Shown: piece after piece, positions 23,909 to 35,780 of the stretch
Layout: every line of letters begins with the position of its first letter
Numbering within the stretch: the first letter of the stretch is position 1
From: Datisca glomerata
Taxonomy: Eukaryota; Streptophyta; Magnoliopsida; Cucurbitales; Datiscaceae
Direction: 5' to 3'
Length of the DNA stretch: 64,000 bases
Assembly (NCBI GenBank): GCA_003255025.1
Contig: QANY01000230.1
Location: 1,498,863-1,562,862, forward strand
Notes under the pieces: model-generated
Told to the model about the DNA's origin: nothing
The model's database searches: none
What the model saw: only the letters and a program-made list of their open reading frames with translations
Position numbers and translations under genes: made by a program

Positions 23909-24167
23909 TATAAAAGGATTAACACTGCTGTTGGCTTTTAAGAATTCTAAATCTCATAAAAATATATTGATGTACATAGCAGGTTTTTATACAAACCATT
24001 TGAACAATCTAACTATGGAAAGCAGTAACGTAAATTCTATATTTACAGAAAGTTACAACTAAATAAGAAACTGATCCTAGAATTATGCTTCCACAAATCT
24101 TTGCTGATTTTACTATGTCTGTTGATTGTGAGTTGGCGTTGAGTTGGCTGTAGGATCTTCCTTGATA
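23909..24167 (-). repeat. 5' LTR of Copia-B
   Basis: 259 bp, identical to 19463-19721 except for four single-base differences that I could count. Confidence 0.92.
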
Positions 24168-25316
24168 CGCAAAACATAAGTGTGATATGGACGGATGCAT
24201 CCGTCTGGGGAAAAACCGTGGATTTTACCTTCCGCTTCAGCTTTGGAAAAAGCTTCTGAGAGCACCTCCGCACAAAGAATGAAGAGGTATAGAGATAACG
24301 AATCTCCTTGCCTCAACCCTCTATGCGGGAAGAAACGATCAGTTAGCTCGTCATTGACCGAAATCTCATAGGAGACCGTCTGTATGCACTCCTCAATCCA
24401 TCTTCGCCAAACTGAATTGAATTTTAATTTTGCCAAGACTCCATCTACAAAAGACCATTCCAATCTGTCATAAGCTTTGGCCATGTCGAGCTTTTTGCAA
24501 GGCCTCATGAGTAATTAAAATGTTGTCGCTGATCTGTCTACCTGAATAAACGCTCCTTGATATTCGCTGACCAAAAACGGAAGGATGGTCTTTAATCGAT
24601 TGCAAAGTACTTTTGAAATTAGCTTGTAAGCTATACATTATAAAGGGAAATTGGCCTGAAGTCCTTAATTGCAGACGGATGGGGTTGTTTAGGAATAAGA
24701 ATGATATGAGTATCATTCAATCCCTTAGGGAGTCACCCGTGCTATGGAATTTCCGGAACAGTCGTAAGAAATCTTCTCTCACCAATGTCCAATTTTGTTG
24801 GTAAAATCCATCTGTAATTCCGTCCGGTGAAGAGCATCAAGGATTTCCCTCTCTGAGAAGGATGCCGATAATTCGTCCATTTGATCTCTACTAATAGTTT
24901 TGCTAAGAATGCCCACTGTCTCATCCACTGCCGAACGAACTCGAGAGGTGTAGACCATTCTAAAATGCTCCTTTACATGCTGTTTAAGAACAACTTGGTC
25001 ATCAAAACCACTGCCCATCTCCAACGTCCAGCCCTTGGATTGTTAAATCCCGACTCCGTTGCTTGAATTTGGCATGAAAAATTTTAGTATTCCTAACACC
25101 CAATTTAAGCCAATCCATTCTGGATTTTTCACGCCAGCACCACTCTTCTTCCAGATCTGCGGATTCGATATCCCTTTCAAGCTTCCTTATTTCGGCCATG
25201 TTTGAATAGGTTGCCTCATGCAGCTTCCTTAGCTCCTTCGAGAGCTCTTCAATTCGGGACTTAGAATTCATGGTGGGACACTTTACCCATAGGGTTTTTT
25301 CAACACGACATAACAA
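24168..25316 (-). pseudogene. LINE-B piece 1: linker and reverse transcriptase N-terminal half
   Basis: Starts in the linker between endonuclease and RT: a coiled-coil-like ELSKELRKLHEAT, then EEEWCWREKSRMDWLKLGVRNTKIFHAKF near 25150-25060. RT blocks follow: RISRSVYSGRQISDNILI near 24570-24510, DMAKAYDRLEWSFVDGVL near 24490-24430 and GLRQGDSLSLYLFILCAEVLS near 24330-24270. The endonuclease is absent, so the LINE is 5'-truncated at about 25320, as most L1 copies are. A frame change lies near 24490. The piece is broken off at 24168 by Copia-B, and the next LINE residues are at 19462. Confidence 0.85.
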
Positions 25317-25319
25317 GTT

Positions 25320-26617
25320 ATCGGGAAAAACTTACAGAATATGGTAACTTGTCTTTTAACTTTTGTAAAGCCCATGAAATCTTGTATGATATATTTTGAA
25401 TGTTTATAAATGTTGATATACTTTGTATTGTCTAGAAATGTTGACAGATATTGTACTAGAAGCAGTACTTAGTAATAATAGATTTAAATTGGTGTAGATG
25501 GAAATCTTTGAATGTAGTTATCTTGACCCCGATTTAGACTGTATGAATCTGATGGACATGAAAATGTTAAAATATTTGAATATACACTTGCCAATTATGT
25601 GTCGGGACACAAATTGATGATACCGTATGTCCAAATTGGATACGAATTGGTTTAGTGCAAAAACATATAAAGTTGGAAGTAAGCTTCAGGCTTCAACTTA
25701 TATATTATCATATCATAACAATATTGAATATCACGATTACAGAGCTAACATAACATTGCTCAATTAGAATTTACCAAACGATGGAGTTCAATTAGAATGC
25801 ATAATGAATTTAAATGCCATGATTGAACATTTTAAACCAAGCGATTGAATGGTTCAAAAGAATTGCTCATATTGGCTTCATAAGTATAAAAATAAAGTGC
25901 CATGACGCCATTAAATAAGTTCTAAAGTTCTGCAATTCTACATATATAACTAAAAGATAAAAGTAATATGATAAAACAGCTGTATATATGCACCTATATG
26001 TATCTACTAGATTCTTCATAAACCTACACAAACTTAACTCAACTGCGAAGGTAGATTGTCTGCATGCCTACCTATAGCCCATCCCACATCAACCTGCAAA
26101 GGCAAGCAAAGATCTGTTGTCAATATTAAGTGGTAAGCTATACGCAGAGCCGTATCACTGACGAATCACATACCATGGCTCCAGATTATTACGTTAGATT
26201 TAATATAAATAAATCAATGGAGTTCAATGTGATGAATCTTTGTTTTTTACAAAAAGATATATCAGGAATATTGGAAATGTAAATAACTTGTACTCGTTGG
26301 TTCTGGTACTTCTCTTTGTTTTATATATAAAATAAGGTAGTATTATATACACAAGCCTAAACTTATGGAATTACGTCGCTTCAAATTCTAAGTTTCTAGC
26401 TAGCAAGAGCTCCCAGCCAGGTTTTTCGGAATCAAAACCCGTGTAAAGAGTTCTTGTACTAAATATTCTCATTTAAATTTTGGTTTCTTCATGATACGAT
26501 TGAATTATCTCATTTCATAAACAGAAAATTTAGAACTTGACAGTGAAAAAAAGACTTTAAAATCTTACTACATTGTCATTATAAAGAAAAAGGAAATGAG
26601 AAATGCATATGGACTTA
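25320..26617. other. Intergenic DNA and 3' flank of the coiled-coil gene
   Basis: AT-rich, with no supported coding sequence. The part next to 26617 is the 3' untranslated flank of the minus-strand gene. No clear poly(A) signal could be chosen among several AT-rich candidates. Confidence 0.5.
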
Positions 26618-29600
26618 CTACACAAATCTCTTCCTTGGAGTTGTATTCTTAGATCCAGCTTGAGAGCGCCTTTGATTTATCCTGGAAACACTACCAGCAG
26701 AGCTCTCCCTCTGTGTCAAAGAAGACACTGTTTCTAGTTTCCGGTTAATTGATATTTCTTTAAGAGGAGTTCCCAACTGAGATTTGGGGCGCAAGTCTGT
26801 TGGTCTCACTAGGGAACTGGAAGGTTTTGCTGGTTTCTGGTTTCTTGTCAAAGTAAATCCAATGTTCTGAATAATAATCTGCTGATTCCTGGAGGTGGGG
26901 ACCTCTGGTCTGTCTGAAGGGGAGCTATCTGAATCAGAAGATGAAGGACTGGTACTACTGTCCATGTCATAAAGTAGATTTTCTGTCATGTATGGAAATT
27001 GCTGGGTGTTTGAATCTGAGGGAGAGGAAGATGATCTTTGAGCCCTTGTCAGCTGCACCACCTGTGTTTCATTGCATACACAATTCCATGTGAGTTCATA
27101 ACAAAAATCCCATAGCAGTCTATTCTAAATAAGTGTGTTATTTACTCGAAATATGATAATTTTTTTACGGTGTTGAATAACTTTGTTTCTTCAATCAAAG
27201 TTCAGAAGACACCAAGCAAGTGAAAATAAATTCTTTTAAGTGACTGATTTACTTTTCCTTCAACCATAATGCAGCTTTCTAATTATCAAGTTCCGTTTTT
27301 AGATACAAGGCCAATTGAAAGGCAGATAGAACTTAAGACTATTCGCCTCGCATGCTTGATCTAGCAATCATAGACAATTGTTTAGAGGCATCTTTATTCC
27401 GAGTAAATGAGCAAAATCTCAAGAACAAGAATTATTTTAGTAACTTTATCTGCTGAAGTCTCAAAAAGCACTATCTCACCTTCTGTTCAAGAACGGCCAT
27501 GTCCTTCTTTAGCTTTGAGACTATCATGTTCTTCCTACGAATAATCTCTTCCAATTCCTCAATCCTCTGTTACAATGTGTACAAAGAACTAAGACAGTCA
27601 AACAAAAGAAAGGTGACAGCTATTGCATAGAGACGTTGAATGAAGAAATGGTAGACAGGAACGTTACTCTGGAGCCAGTAACATCAGAAGAGTGAAGTAA
27701 TGAAGTTAGCTCCTTTATGGTTGCATCTTTATCTTCGCAATCCTTCTTCAGATTGTATATATCTTGTTCTATGGCCAAGGTGTTCATCTGTGGAAGAAAA
27801 ACAGCATCAAAACTGATCAACTCAACCGGTATTCTGATTTTTACCAGTTCTTGCCATATGAGCAGACGTGAAAAGTAATTGTTAGCTATGATGGCTAACC
27901 TATCACATTTTACAGTGCAAATATATAAACTGAAAACCATTTGATAGAGCATGATCTGATGAAAGCAAAGATGGACTTCATGCTTATAATATCTAGAATT
28001 GTGTGTTTACTGCCAAGCATTAAGCGCCGAATTCCTCATAACATTCGGCTATCAAGAATGTTGTTCTGTGTTAAAGTAACTATATCTAGAGAAGTTCAAA
28101 AACTAAAAACTATATTGAATTGTTCTCTTCATTTTTCTAATTGTAGCGATCAGTGACATATATGTACACTGAGAACTCAAATATCCAGTAATGATTGTAA
28201 AATCTCCAATTACCTGGATTTCAGTAGCAGATGTCACACTAGAAGCCCAATCTGACAAATCAGACATGCGACGCTCCTCTTGTTCTGCTTCATTTGTCAG
28301 TGACAACTTGTACTGTAGCATCTCATCCCCAATGGAGGACTTCGCAGCATTACCATGATGAACAAACTAATAAAAAAGGAAACCCATTATTTCAATTGCA
28401 AAACCTTCTCAGTAACTGTAGCAAAGATCAGAGAAAACATTGAATATCTTACGGTCGAGCCAGAAAACAGATCACGGTGCTGATCACATAGCCAACAACC
28501 ACAATCAACGAATTTAATTTTATCAGCAGCAAAACCTTCATTGCATGTTAAATGTACATTCTTGTTGAAAGACGAGTCCTCTGTTCCAGATTGGTCCTTA
28601 ACTTGATTCACTTGCTCACATAGATCATCAAGCTTTTGTTGCATGCTTAATAAAACTTGGTCCTGTCAACACAAACAAAACAATGGAAATAAAAAAGGAC
28701 CATAACATCTCACTGACACTAGATTCAAAAAGGGAATGTGGGTTCCAATTTAATTTACACTTCGAATTGAGATAAAGCATATATTTTGGAAAGAGGAAAA
28801 TCAGCAGATATATCATGATATCTTGTGTATGGTTGTTTAACGTTGAGAAAAAAACTACCAAACTATACATAAACACTAGATTTTAGCGGCTACATATTTT
28901 GACATCAGAGAAAATGATTGCTCAGATATGCTCCAGTCACCAAAAAATCTCTTTACTTGCAGAATAAAATAAGAATTGGATGCAAACCAGCAGTATGGAT
29001 CTTTATGGCAGGTAGAGAGATTTACAAAATCTCAACGGAATTAGTTTATTAAGTTAGAAAGTTAACATTAAAACAAGCCGCAATCATGCTTTAACTTTGG
29101 CTGTAAAGATAATCGAGCAACAAGAATAAGTGGACCAAGTCAATAATTAATAATCACATCCTCGAAGATTAATTCTTAGACTAACAGAAATATGTCAGTT
29201 GTTAAACATACGTAAGATAGCCAACAACAAACTGAAATACTACAAATTCTTTGTGCTAAAATTTCAAAGTTTAACTAAATACAAGATCAACACTAACTAG
29301 AAACTCAAAGTGTCGGAAAGAAACGCTCATTAAATTAAATCCCAATAACTAACCCTTAGCTCAACAGCATTCTTCAGCCGCCATATCTGACGGTTTTTCT
29401 TCGACTCAGCAACGGCAACGCCGATTACAGCTACAACGAGAAACCTGTGAATGGGGCTAAACAGCTCCCAAGCCACAGCTTGCTCCGGGCTCAAGCCACC
29501 TCCAATGGCTCGCGCCGAGCTCGCTTCGTCAGCATTTTCAAGCCGGCCTTGGAGGGAAACCCACGCAAGCTGTCGAGCAGCTAGGACAGGTCGGCTCGGC

Positions 29601-29725
29601 TTGGTGAAGTTACCGGAGAGCCGGCGGGACGAAGGCGTAGGGGCAGGAGAGAAAGGAAGGAAAGAGACTAAAGAAGGAAATGCGTGAGCCACGTCGAAGC
29701 CAAGCTCATGGTCAGCTTCATCCAT
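26618..29725 (-). CDS. Plant coiled-coil protein of unknown function, six exons
   Basis: Proposed exons: 29725-29354, 28662-28453, 28366-28214, 27787-27668, 27566-27480 and 27061-26618, with stop included. Every intron is GT-AG and every junction falls between codons (phase 0). The product is 461 residues. It starts MDEADHELGFDVAHAF. A hydrophobic stretch (FLVVAVIGVAVA, about residues 95-106) may be a membrane segment. A predicted coiled coil follows (NAVELRDQVLLSMQQKLDDLCEQ). After that come a CGCWLC cluster (about 178-183) and more helical heptads (LAIEQDIYNLKKDCEDKD; RIEELEEIIRRKNMIVSKLKKD). The tail is Ser-rich and basic, ending TPRKRFV. The unbroken frames and consistent splice sites indicate a functional gene. 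I do not recognise a named family. Membrane tethering with a cytoplasmic coiled coil is only an inference. Confidence 0.85.
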
Positions 29726-30040
29726 GGCGTAAACCGAGCGTAGAGAGAGAATTTAGGAAGTGTATTGAATATTGAAGATCGTTACGAATCTCTACGAATT
29801 TGAAATTTTATTTATTTTGTATTGTAAAAAAGAAATTCAAATTCCTTGGGTTTGAGAGGGAAAGTTTTCATAACATGGAAGGTGAACGTTGGACACGGTT
29901 GGAATTTTTATTTAAATTCCTTTTTTGGACATTTTCTTTGTTTTCTTCCCTCATTTTTCTGTGTCACATCAAACAATAAAAGTTGAATTGAAAAACTTTC
30001 TTCCTATATGAGATACATGGTTTTCTAAGAAAAAATAAAC
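29726..30040 (-). other. Upstream region of the coiled-coil gene
   Basis: Holds the 5' leader and promoter of the minus-strand gene. It is AT-rich and I could not choose a single TATA box. A DNA-transposon nest begins at about 30050, so the promoter space is only about 300 bases before repeats start. Confidence 0.4.
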
Positions 30041-30485
30041 CTTTTTGATTCATTAACTTTCATAAATAGACTAAAATAATTCACTAACTTTTATTTTGAC
30101 GAAATTTATCCACTAACTTTCAATTTAATATTTATTCAATCCTTCCATCAAACTTCATTACTATTTTCATTCACATTTCTAACATAGACACTATGTAGAC
30201 GACATGTGAATATTTAGTCATTAAACTTTTTAACCTATTTTAATTTAACCCATCAATCCCGCCCTACCATTTTAACTTTCATGTAAGTATACACATTCGC
30301 CATCACTCGTTTGCTTCCTAGCCACTCGTTTCCTCTCCTAAAAATAGTTGAAAATTTTGGGTGAGATAAAACTAGGGAAATTGGTATATGGTAAAAATTG
30401 AGAAAAAAAATTATTTCAATGCTCAGATGAAACAAAGTGACAAAAATCAGGGATAGGAAGCTGAAACAACCAAAATCAGGGGAGG

Positions 30486-33400
30486 CGCTACAAGAAATAC
30501 GGCATTCTAAAAGATGTGAATATCTCCATGAAAAGTAATCCACAGGGATCATGCGGTTCCTGTGACAGCCTCTCATATTAAAAATTCACGTTTTTCACAA
30601 GGCGCAACGCCTCCTGTGAAGACCCATGTGGTATCTCACTTTTTACAGAATTTTTCGACTCATGTAAAACGCTATTCAATAAAGTTTTATGACTCCTGTT
30701 ACTTTTATTCAACATGTGTTTTTAATTCTCGTGAATTTATTTTTATAAGTATTTTGTATCCTATAAAGTGAGATACCATAAGGTTCAAAGTATTCATATT
30801 AATCAATTTCAAAATAATAATTTTAAATAGCATAAAGAACACCGATATCATAATTGACAACATTAACATTTAATCAGTTCAACAAAGGTTTTACATTATT
30901 CATTTGATCAACTTACAAATAAATCTAATTTGAAAATTAACTTATCCTTAAAATATACAAGTAAACTTGTTCCAATAAATGAAAAATATAAAAAATAAAA
31001 TTTTGAGTCTAAAAAATGAAAAATGAAGAACCTAAATTGAATGGTAGTGTTTCACAACAGGGTATGCAGTGCCTTCAGACCTTCCCAATGTCGAGGGAAA
31101 ATACCATGAGCAGTTGTTAGTTGGTGAGTATTAGGAAACAAACAGATCTGCATCATTAAAAATTACATAGGTGAGACCCTAATGGCATGTTAATCATCAA
31201 CCATTTGAATAGATTTTGGCAAGTCTTGGCCTAGCTGTCGTAGGTGAAGCTTCGATCGTCCGATAGTTCGCGAGTGGCAATTTGTCAGTTTCGCCGGCCC
31301 CTTGTGGTGGTTTCCAACACATGATAAAATAATTTGTACTTCAAAATTTGTGAACATGGGTCACTTTTGCTTCATTTTAATGCTATTTAACCGAAAGAGT
31401 CTAGCAAAGCCAGTAATCTTCTCACATAAGATAAATTCTCCACCAAAAATGGCAGGAAATATGGAACTTTTCACAGCTCCCTTAAGTCAACAACTCAAGG
31501 CCATTTCATATTATAGTTTTAAACTGAAGAAAAATATTACTACCAAAGAAAATAAACTTGCAAACAATGAAAATTTAAATTAAAAAAAAAGGAAGGAGGA
31601 AGCAGTTACCTGAAAAGAGAGGATTGGAGCCAAGGGGATCGCTTTGTGGTGCTGTGACAGTCAAACCACCACGAATATGATGTTTGCTTCTTCATCATGT
31701 CAATCTCCACCATCTTTCACACATCTTCCCGTTTTTTACCTTCACCAAATAAATAACCCAAATGATGTTTTTTTAGAAAATGAATGAATGGGTAATAAAT
31801 AATAAGACCATGTTATCCCAATAACATTCTTTCCAGTAAAGTAAGAATATTTCCAAACACAGTTTAACATAAAGCTACAATTTACTAGCCCTCAGACATG
31901 CTTGTTCGCAGTAAGCATCTAGTAATACAAGTTCAGAGAAATTGGGATTGAGGAAAAGATTCATGATAATAAACGTCATAAACCCAAACAAAAGTTGATC
32001 GGCATTTGAATTTGTGTATGCAAGTCTGCAGAGATATACCTGAATAGGGGCAAGCTGACTTGCAGTTGCTTAACAGCTTGCGACTAAAAGTTGAATCATG
32101 CCCAACCAATAATTTTAGTAGAAATAAACCTCAAGTTAATAGAAACTAACATACAACAAACAAGAAGAAAAATGATCAATAAGAAATTATACAGAGTTAA
32201 GAATGTGTAATGACTGACATAAATTTTAACTTCTATAATAACCAGTAAGCAGAAAAAAGAGACAGATTTAATTCCACCAGAAAAAAACTACATCATTAAA
32301 AGTAAGAGCACTATATACTCATATAACAGTATACACAGAAGAACGCTAGGGAGATCCATACATGACAAGAAGAAATGGTATAAATAACTTGGATATAAGT
32401 AGGGCTACCATTAGAAAATGGGTGTAACACAAAAACAATCATATCAAGTCAGTAACAAAAACCCAACACAGTACTTACATATTTTAGGAAGTTTATTTTT
32501 TAATCACACCGAAGATAGTTATAAACCGATATATAGATGAAATCTCAAAGCTTGTGATACTAGCGAAATTCCCTGTTCCAAAGAATGCAACATTAAATAG
32601 AACCATCTACAAGCATAAAAAAATGCGAGACACGAGTCAAGGTTCAATAACTTGAATCTTTTTATAAAAACCAAGATATAACAAAATATGTTTGGTTGAA
32701 ATCTTTTCCATTTAAACCCAATTCTGTCCAAACATTCAACATACTTTCGTCAAGCCTCAGTTTCCTAGAAGATATATCAAGCAATAGACAAAAGAAAAAG
32801 TAAATTAGTTTATACATACATAAATTAAACAATCACAATTGAAACTCGACGAGAATAATAAAGTATCAGGAATATTTTACAACAAATTACTTTATCTAGG
32901 TAGATATGGCCATCACACATTCAAAAACAAGAACCTAAAGCTAGATTGCATGAATAAGATCATATTTCATCATAAGATTTAAAGATATCGAGCATGCATA
33001 TATTTATTGATGTTATACCCATTGTCGACCAGCCAATGCAACATGCCTGCCGTGATACCCTTTGAACAGATGGGGTAAACGTAAGACGAGATATTACGAT
33101 TAATGGTTGCTTTGACTCAGTTTATGACCCCATCACCCTAATATTTTGGTCCAACCCATGGAGGTTGCATAAATGACTCATGTAGGTTGATAAACCAAAA
33201 ATACTGCTGGTTTGATCCACACATATGTTATGTACCTATGAGAAAGCAAAATAAAAACTCACCATCAACTACATGACCAAAGCTTGAAAATGCTTCCCTG
33301 AGAGATTAATCATCAATTCCATATGAAAGACCTGACAAACACAAATCAATGTCATGGATTTAAATAAAATAACCTAAAAAGGTATCATTAATCACGTTGA

Positions 33401-34874
33401 AGATCACTTATACCTCCAATAAAAAGCTTGGTCGATGTTGACATGCATCGAATATAATTAGGCATATATGTCATTGGTGCTTATCCATTTTGAGAGACAC
33501 CCTGCCTTAAGAGGTTTCCAAGCTTATTATAAAAGGCCACTTCTGTGTTTGAGTGGATGGCTCGTCAACGAGGATTCATCGCTGAAAAATAGGAAAAAAA
33601 ATCAAAGTAATGAAGGAAAATTCCACAACACTCCAATAATTAAACTAATGGTAAACAATGAAGCAAAGTAGGAAACAACATAGAGGAGCGGTAGCTCAGC
33701 TACAAAGTTGAATCAACTATACGATATGTCATATGAAGTTGTTAGTCATAGAATGAACATGTGCGCAGTTATGTACATGGATACAACCATAAGATGCATA
33801 TGTGAAACAATGACATGGCCATACAAATAGAAAACACCAAAACTTTCTACAAAGAATCCAACCAACAATTTCATCTAACGGAGATTTAGTATCTGTGTCC
33901 GGAGTAATAAGTAAGAACAGTTGGTAATGACTAAAAATTCATATGGTGGCCTTGCAAATTCTTTCAGTTAAGCCCAGTTCAATAACAGATCAAATATACA
34001 CTAAAGATACGCAGAAATCAATTATTCATAAAATCAAATACAAACTAAGAGCTCAAATTAAGAACTGGGAGAGAAGAAATTTTGTTATATATCGAAACAG
34101 TGATTCAAGTGATAAAATGAAAGATTAAAAAAAAAGAGATCAAACCTAAAATTCAAAATTGTGGCTTTCATGGTTGAGGTGAGGGTCAGGGATCTCCCAT
34201 CTTCGATGTTCACTTCTGTAGCGAAAACTAGAGAATCAGAAGATTCTTCAGCCTCACAAACCTTAGTTCATTCTATGTTTTTTAAAAGAGAGAGAGAAGC
34301 TAATCGAGAGAGGGAGAAGCTGCAAAGTCAAGCCTTAGGTTGTGGGTTTGGATTTTGAGAGGGAGAAGCTGCGAAAGACTAGAGAAGACTTAAGAGGGTA
34401 ATCACGAAGAGGTCTTCAGTGCCAAGCCCTAGGCTGTGTATTGTATTATGAGGTTAATCGAGAATACTGAAGAGGGTAATCGACGAAGAGGGTAATTGAG
34501 AAGACTGAAGAGGGTAATTGACGAAGTCAAGCCCTAGGTTGCGTGTTGTATTTTGAGGTTGAAGATCAAGACCCAATGAAGGAAAATCGAGCTTCTAAAA
34601 GGTTTTTGTATTTTGAGAGTTTCTGAAGGGAAAATCACGAGAGACTAGATAAGACATGAGAGGGTAATCGAGAGAGGTCTTCAGTGTCAATTTTCACACC
34701 ACATTTTTTTTCAGAGTCTCGCTTCTCAAATTTTCACTCCCGCTTTGTTTTTAGTTTTTTAACAAGATTTTTTTATGTGATTCACAAAAAAATCTTGTTG
34801 TTTTGAGTTTTTTTATAAGAGGAGACTATGAACCCTATATTTAAAACCTGTAGAATGTCATAATTATTGTAGTG
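30486..34874. mobile_element. CACTA-like element, non-autonomous
   Basis: The left end reads CGCTACAAGAAATACGGCAT and the right end, reverse-complemented, reads CACTACAATAATTATGACAT. Both continue TCTA-A-G, so about 28 bases match with few changes. The CACTACAA start is the hallmark of En/Spm (CACTA) transposons; one end carries a point change (CACTA to CGCTA). Imperfect repeats near the right end (34340-34680, units with GAGGGTAATCGA and CAAGCCCTAGG) look like subterminal repeats. The expected 3-bp target duplication is not clean (AGG/AGA). No transposase was seen. Apart from a gene-like exon at 31610-31713, the interior is AT-rich. Confidence 0.6.
31610..31713 (-). pseudogene. First exon resembling a NET/KIP1-like actin-binding protein
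   Basis: Minus-strand ATG at 31713 opens MVEIDMMKK, and the exon continues with SYSWWFDCH and SPWLQSSLF. It ends in a CAG|GTAACT splice donor at 31610/31609. The pattern S-x-SWW-x-D-x-H-(7)-SPWLQ-x-x-L is the opening of the NAB (NET actin-binding) domain of plant NET/KIP1-like proteins, where the first exon also breaks close to this point. I could not find the following exon (usually rich in EED-SFA-RAEMYY) within the next 1.3 kb. It therefore looks like a captured or orphaned exon inside the CACTA-like element. A solitary match of about 20 informative residues leaves real doubt. Confidence 0.5.
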
Positions 34875-35414
34875 AGAGGAAGCACACTAGGGGTGTAATC
34901 ATTCGGTTCAGTCGATTATTTGGAAAAAATCGAACCAAACCAAAAGTTTATGTTCGCTCATTTGACTAACTGAACCAAACTGTGAATGAAACATGAACCA
35001 AACCGAACCTAACAAAAAGTTTCGGTTCGGTTTCACGGTCCAGCAAGGTTGTAAAAAAATTCCATTAAACTTAGTATTTCATGAACAATCCATAGAAAGA
35101 TAAACTTAAATTGCAAAATTCACAGAATCAGTAAAACTAAAATCAGTAAACAAATTCTCCAAAAAACAAACCGTTAGGGTTACAGAATGAGTAATACTTA
35201 AATTGCAAACAAATCAAAATTAACTAAAAACACTAATTCAAAACATTAGGGTTAAAAAATTAGCAAAACTAAATTCAGTAAAATAAGAACCCTAACAATC
35301 TCTAAAACTAAAATATTAAGGGAATAAATTAGTGAAATTAAGGCCCTAAAATTCTCAAAACACAAACTGTTACTCTAAGACAACATTTATAACACTCAGA
35401 TCTTCTCGATTATG

Positions 35415-35755
35415 ATAGCTTGAACGAGGGGAGAGGGAGAGAATGCCACTGCGAGAGAGAGAGAGAGACAGTCACTGTGAGAGAGAGAGTCGCTGAACTC
35501 CATTGCTAGAGAGAGAAGAGCACTGTGAGTAGAGAGAAGGCAGATTAAGAGGGAAGGCGTCTGCGAGTGAGAGACGATGTCTGCAAGAGAGAGAAGGTGA
35601 GCGAGAGAGAAGGTGAGCGAGAGAAGAAGAGAGAGGGAAGCAGAAGGTGGAACGGTTGAGGAAAAAGCTTTTTTAGGGTTCGTACGGAGAGAAAACAAAG
35701 GGAAGGAGAGAGAGTACGAAGAAAAGAGAGGGAGGGAGGGAGCGGGTGAAATGGT
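35415..35755. repeat. Purine-rich (GAGA) low-complexity tract
   Basis: A long, irregular GAGAGA-rich stretch on the plus strand, inside the outer hAT-like element and just left of the inner one. The apparent Ser/Leu-rich minus-strand frames across it are composition artefacts. Confidence 0.8.
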
Positions 35756-35780
35756 TTCTTATTGTACAAATAGTTTAGTA

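Larger units (their letters stand above)
19463..24167 (-). mobile_element. Copia-B, relatively young LTR retrotransposon
   Basis: A 4.7-kb minus-strand element with two 259-bp LTRs differing at four positions. It has a perfect-looking primer-binding site and an almost complete gag-pol. It is inserted inside LINE-B. The bases next to the ends are TTGCG before the 5' LTR and TTGTG after the 3' LTR on the minus strand, a 5-bp duplication with one transition. With this boundary the LTRs run TATCAAGG...CCTTTTATA, so the ends are TA/TA rather than TG/CA. Removing the element restores an L1 active-site reading (see findings), which supports the boundaries. Confidence 0.92.

Noticed and set aside
35396..35769. 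Ser/Leu-rich minus-strand frames
   Set aside because: They come from the GAGA-rich low-complexity tract and have no real protein character.
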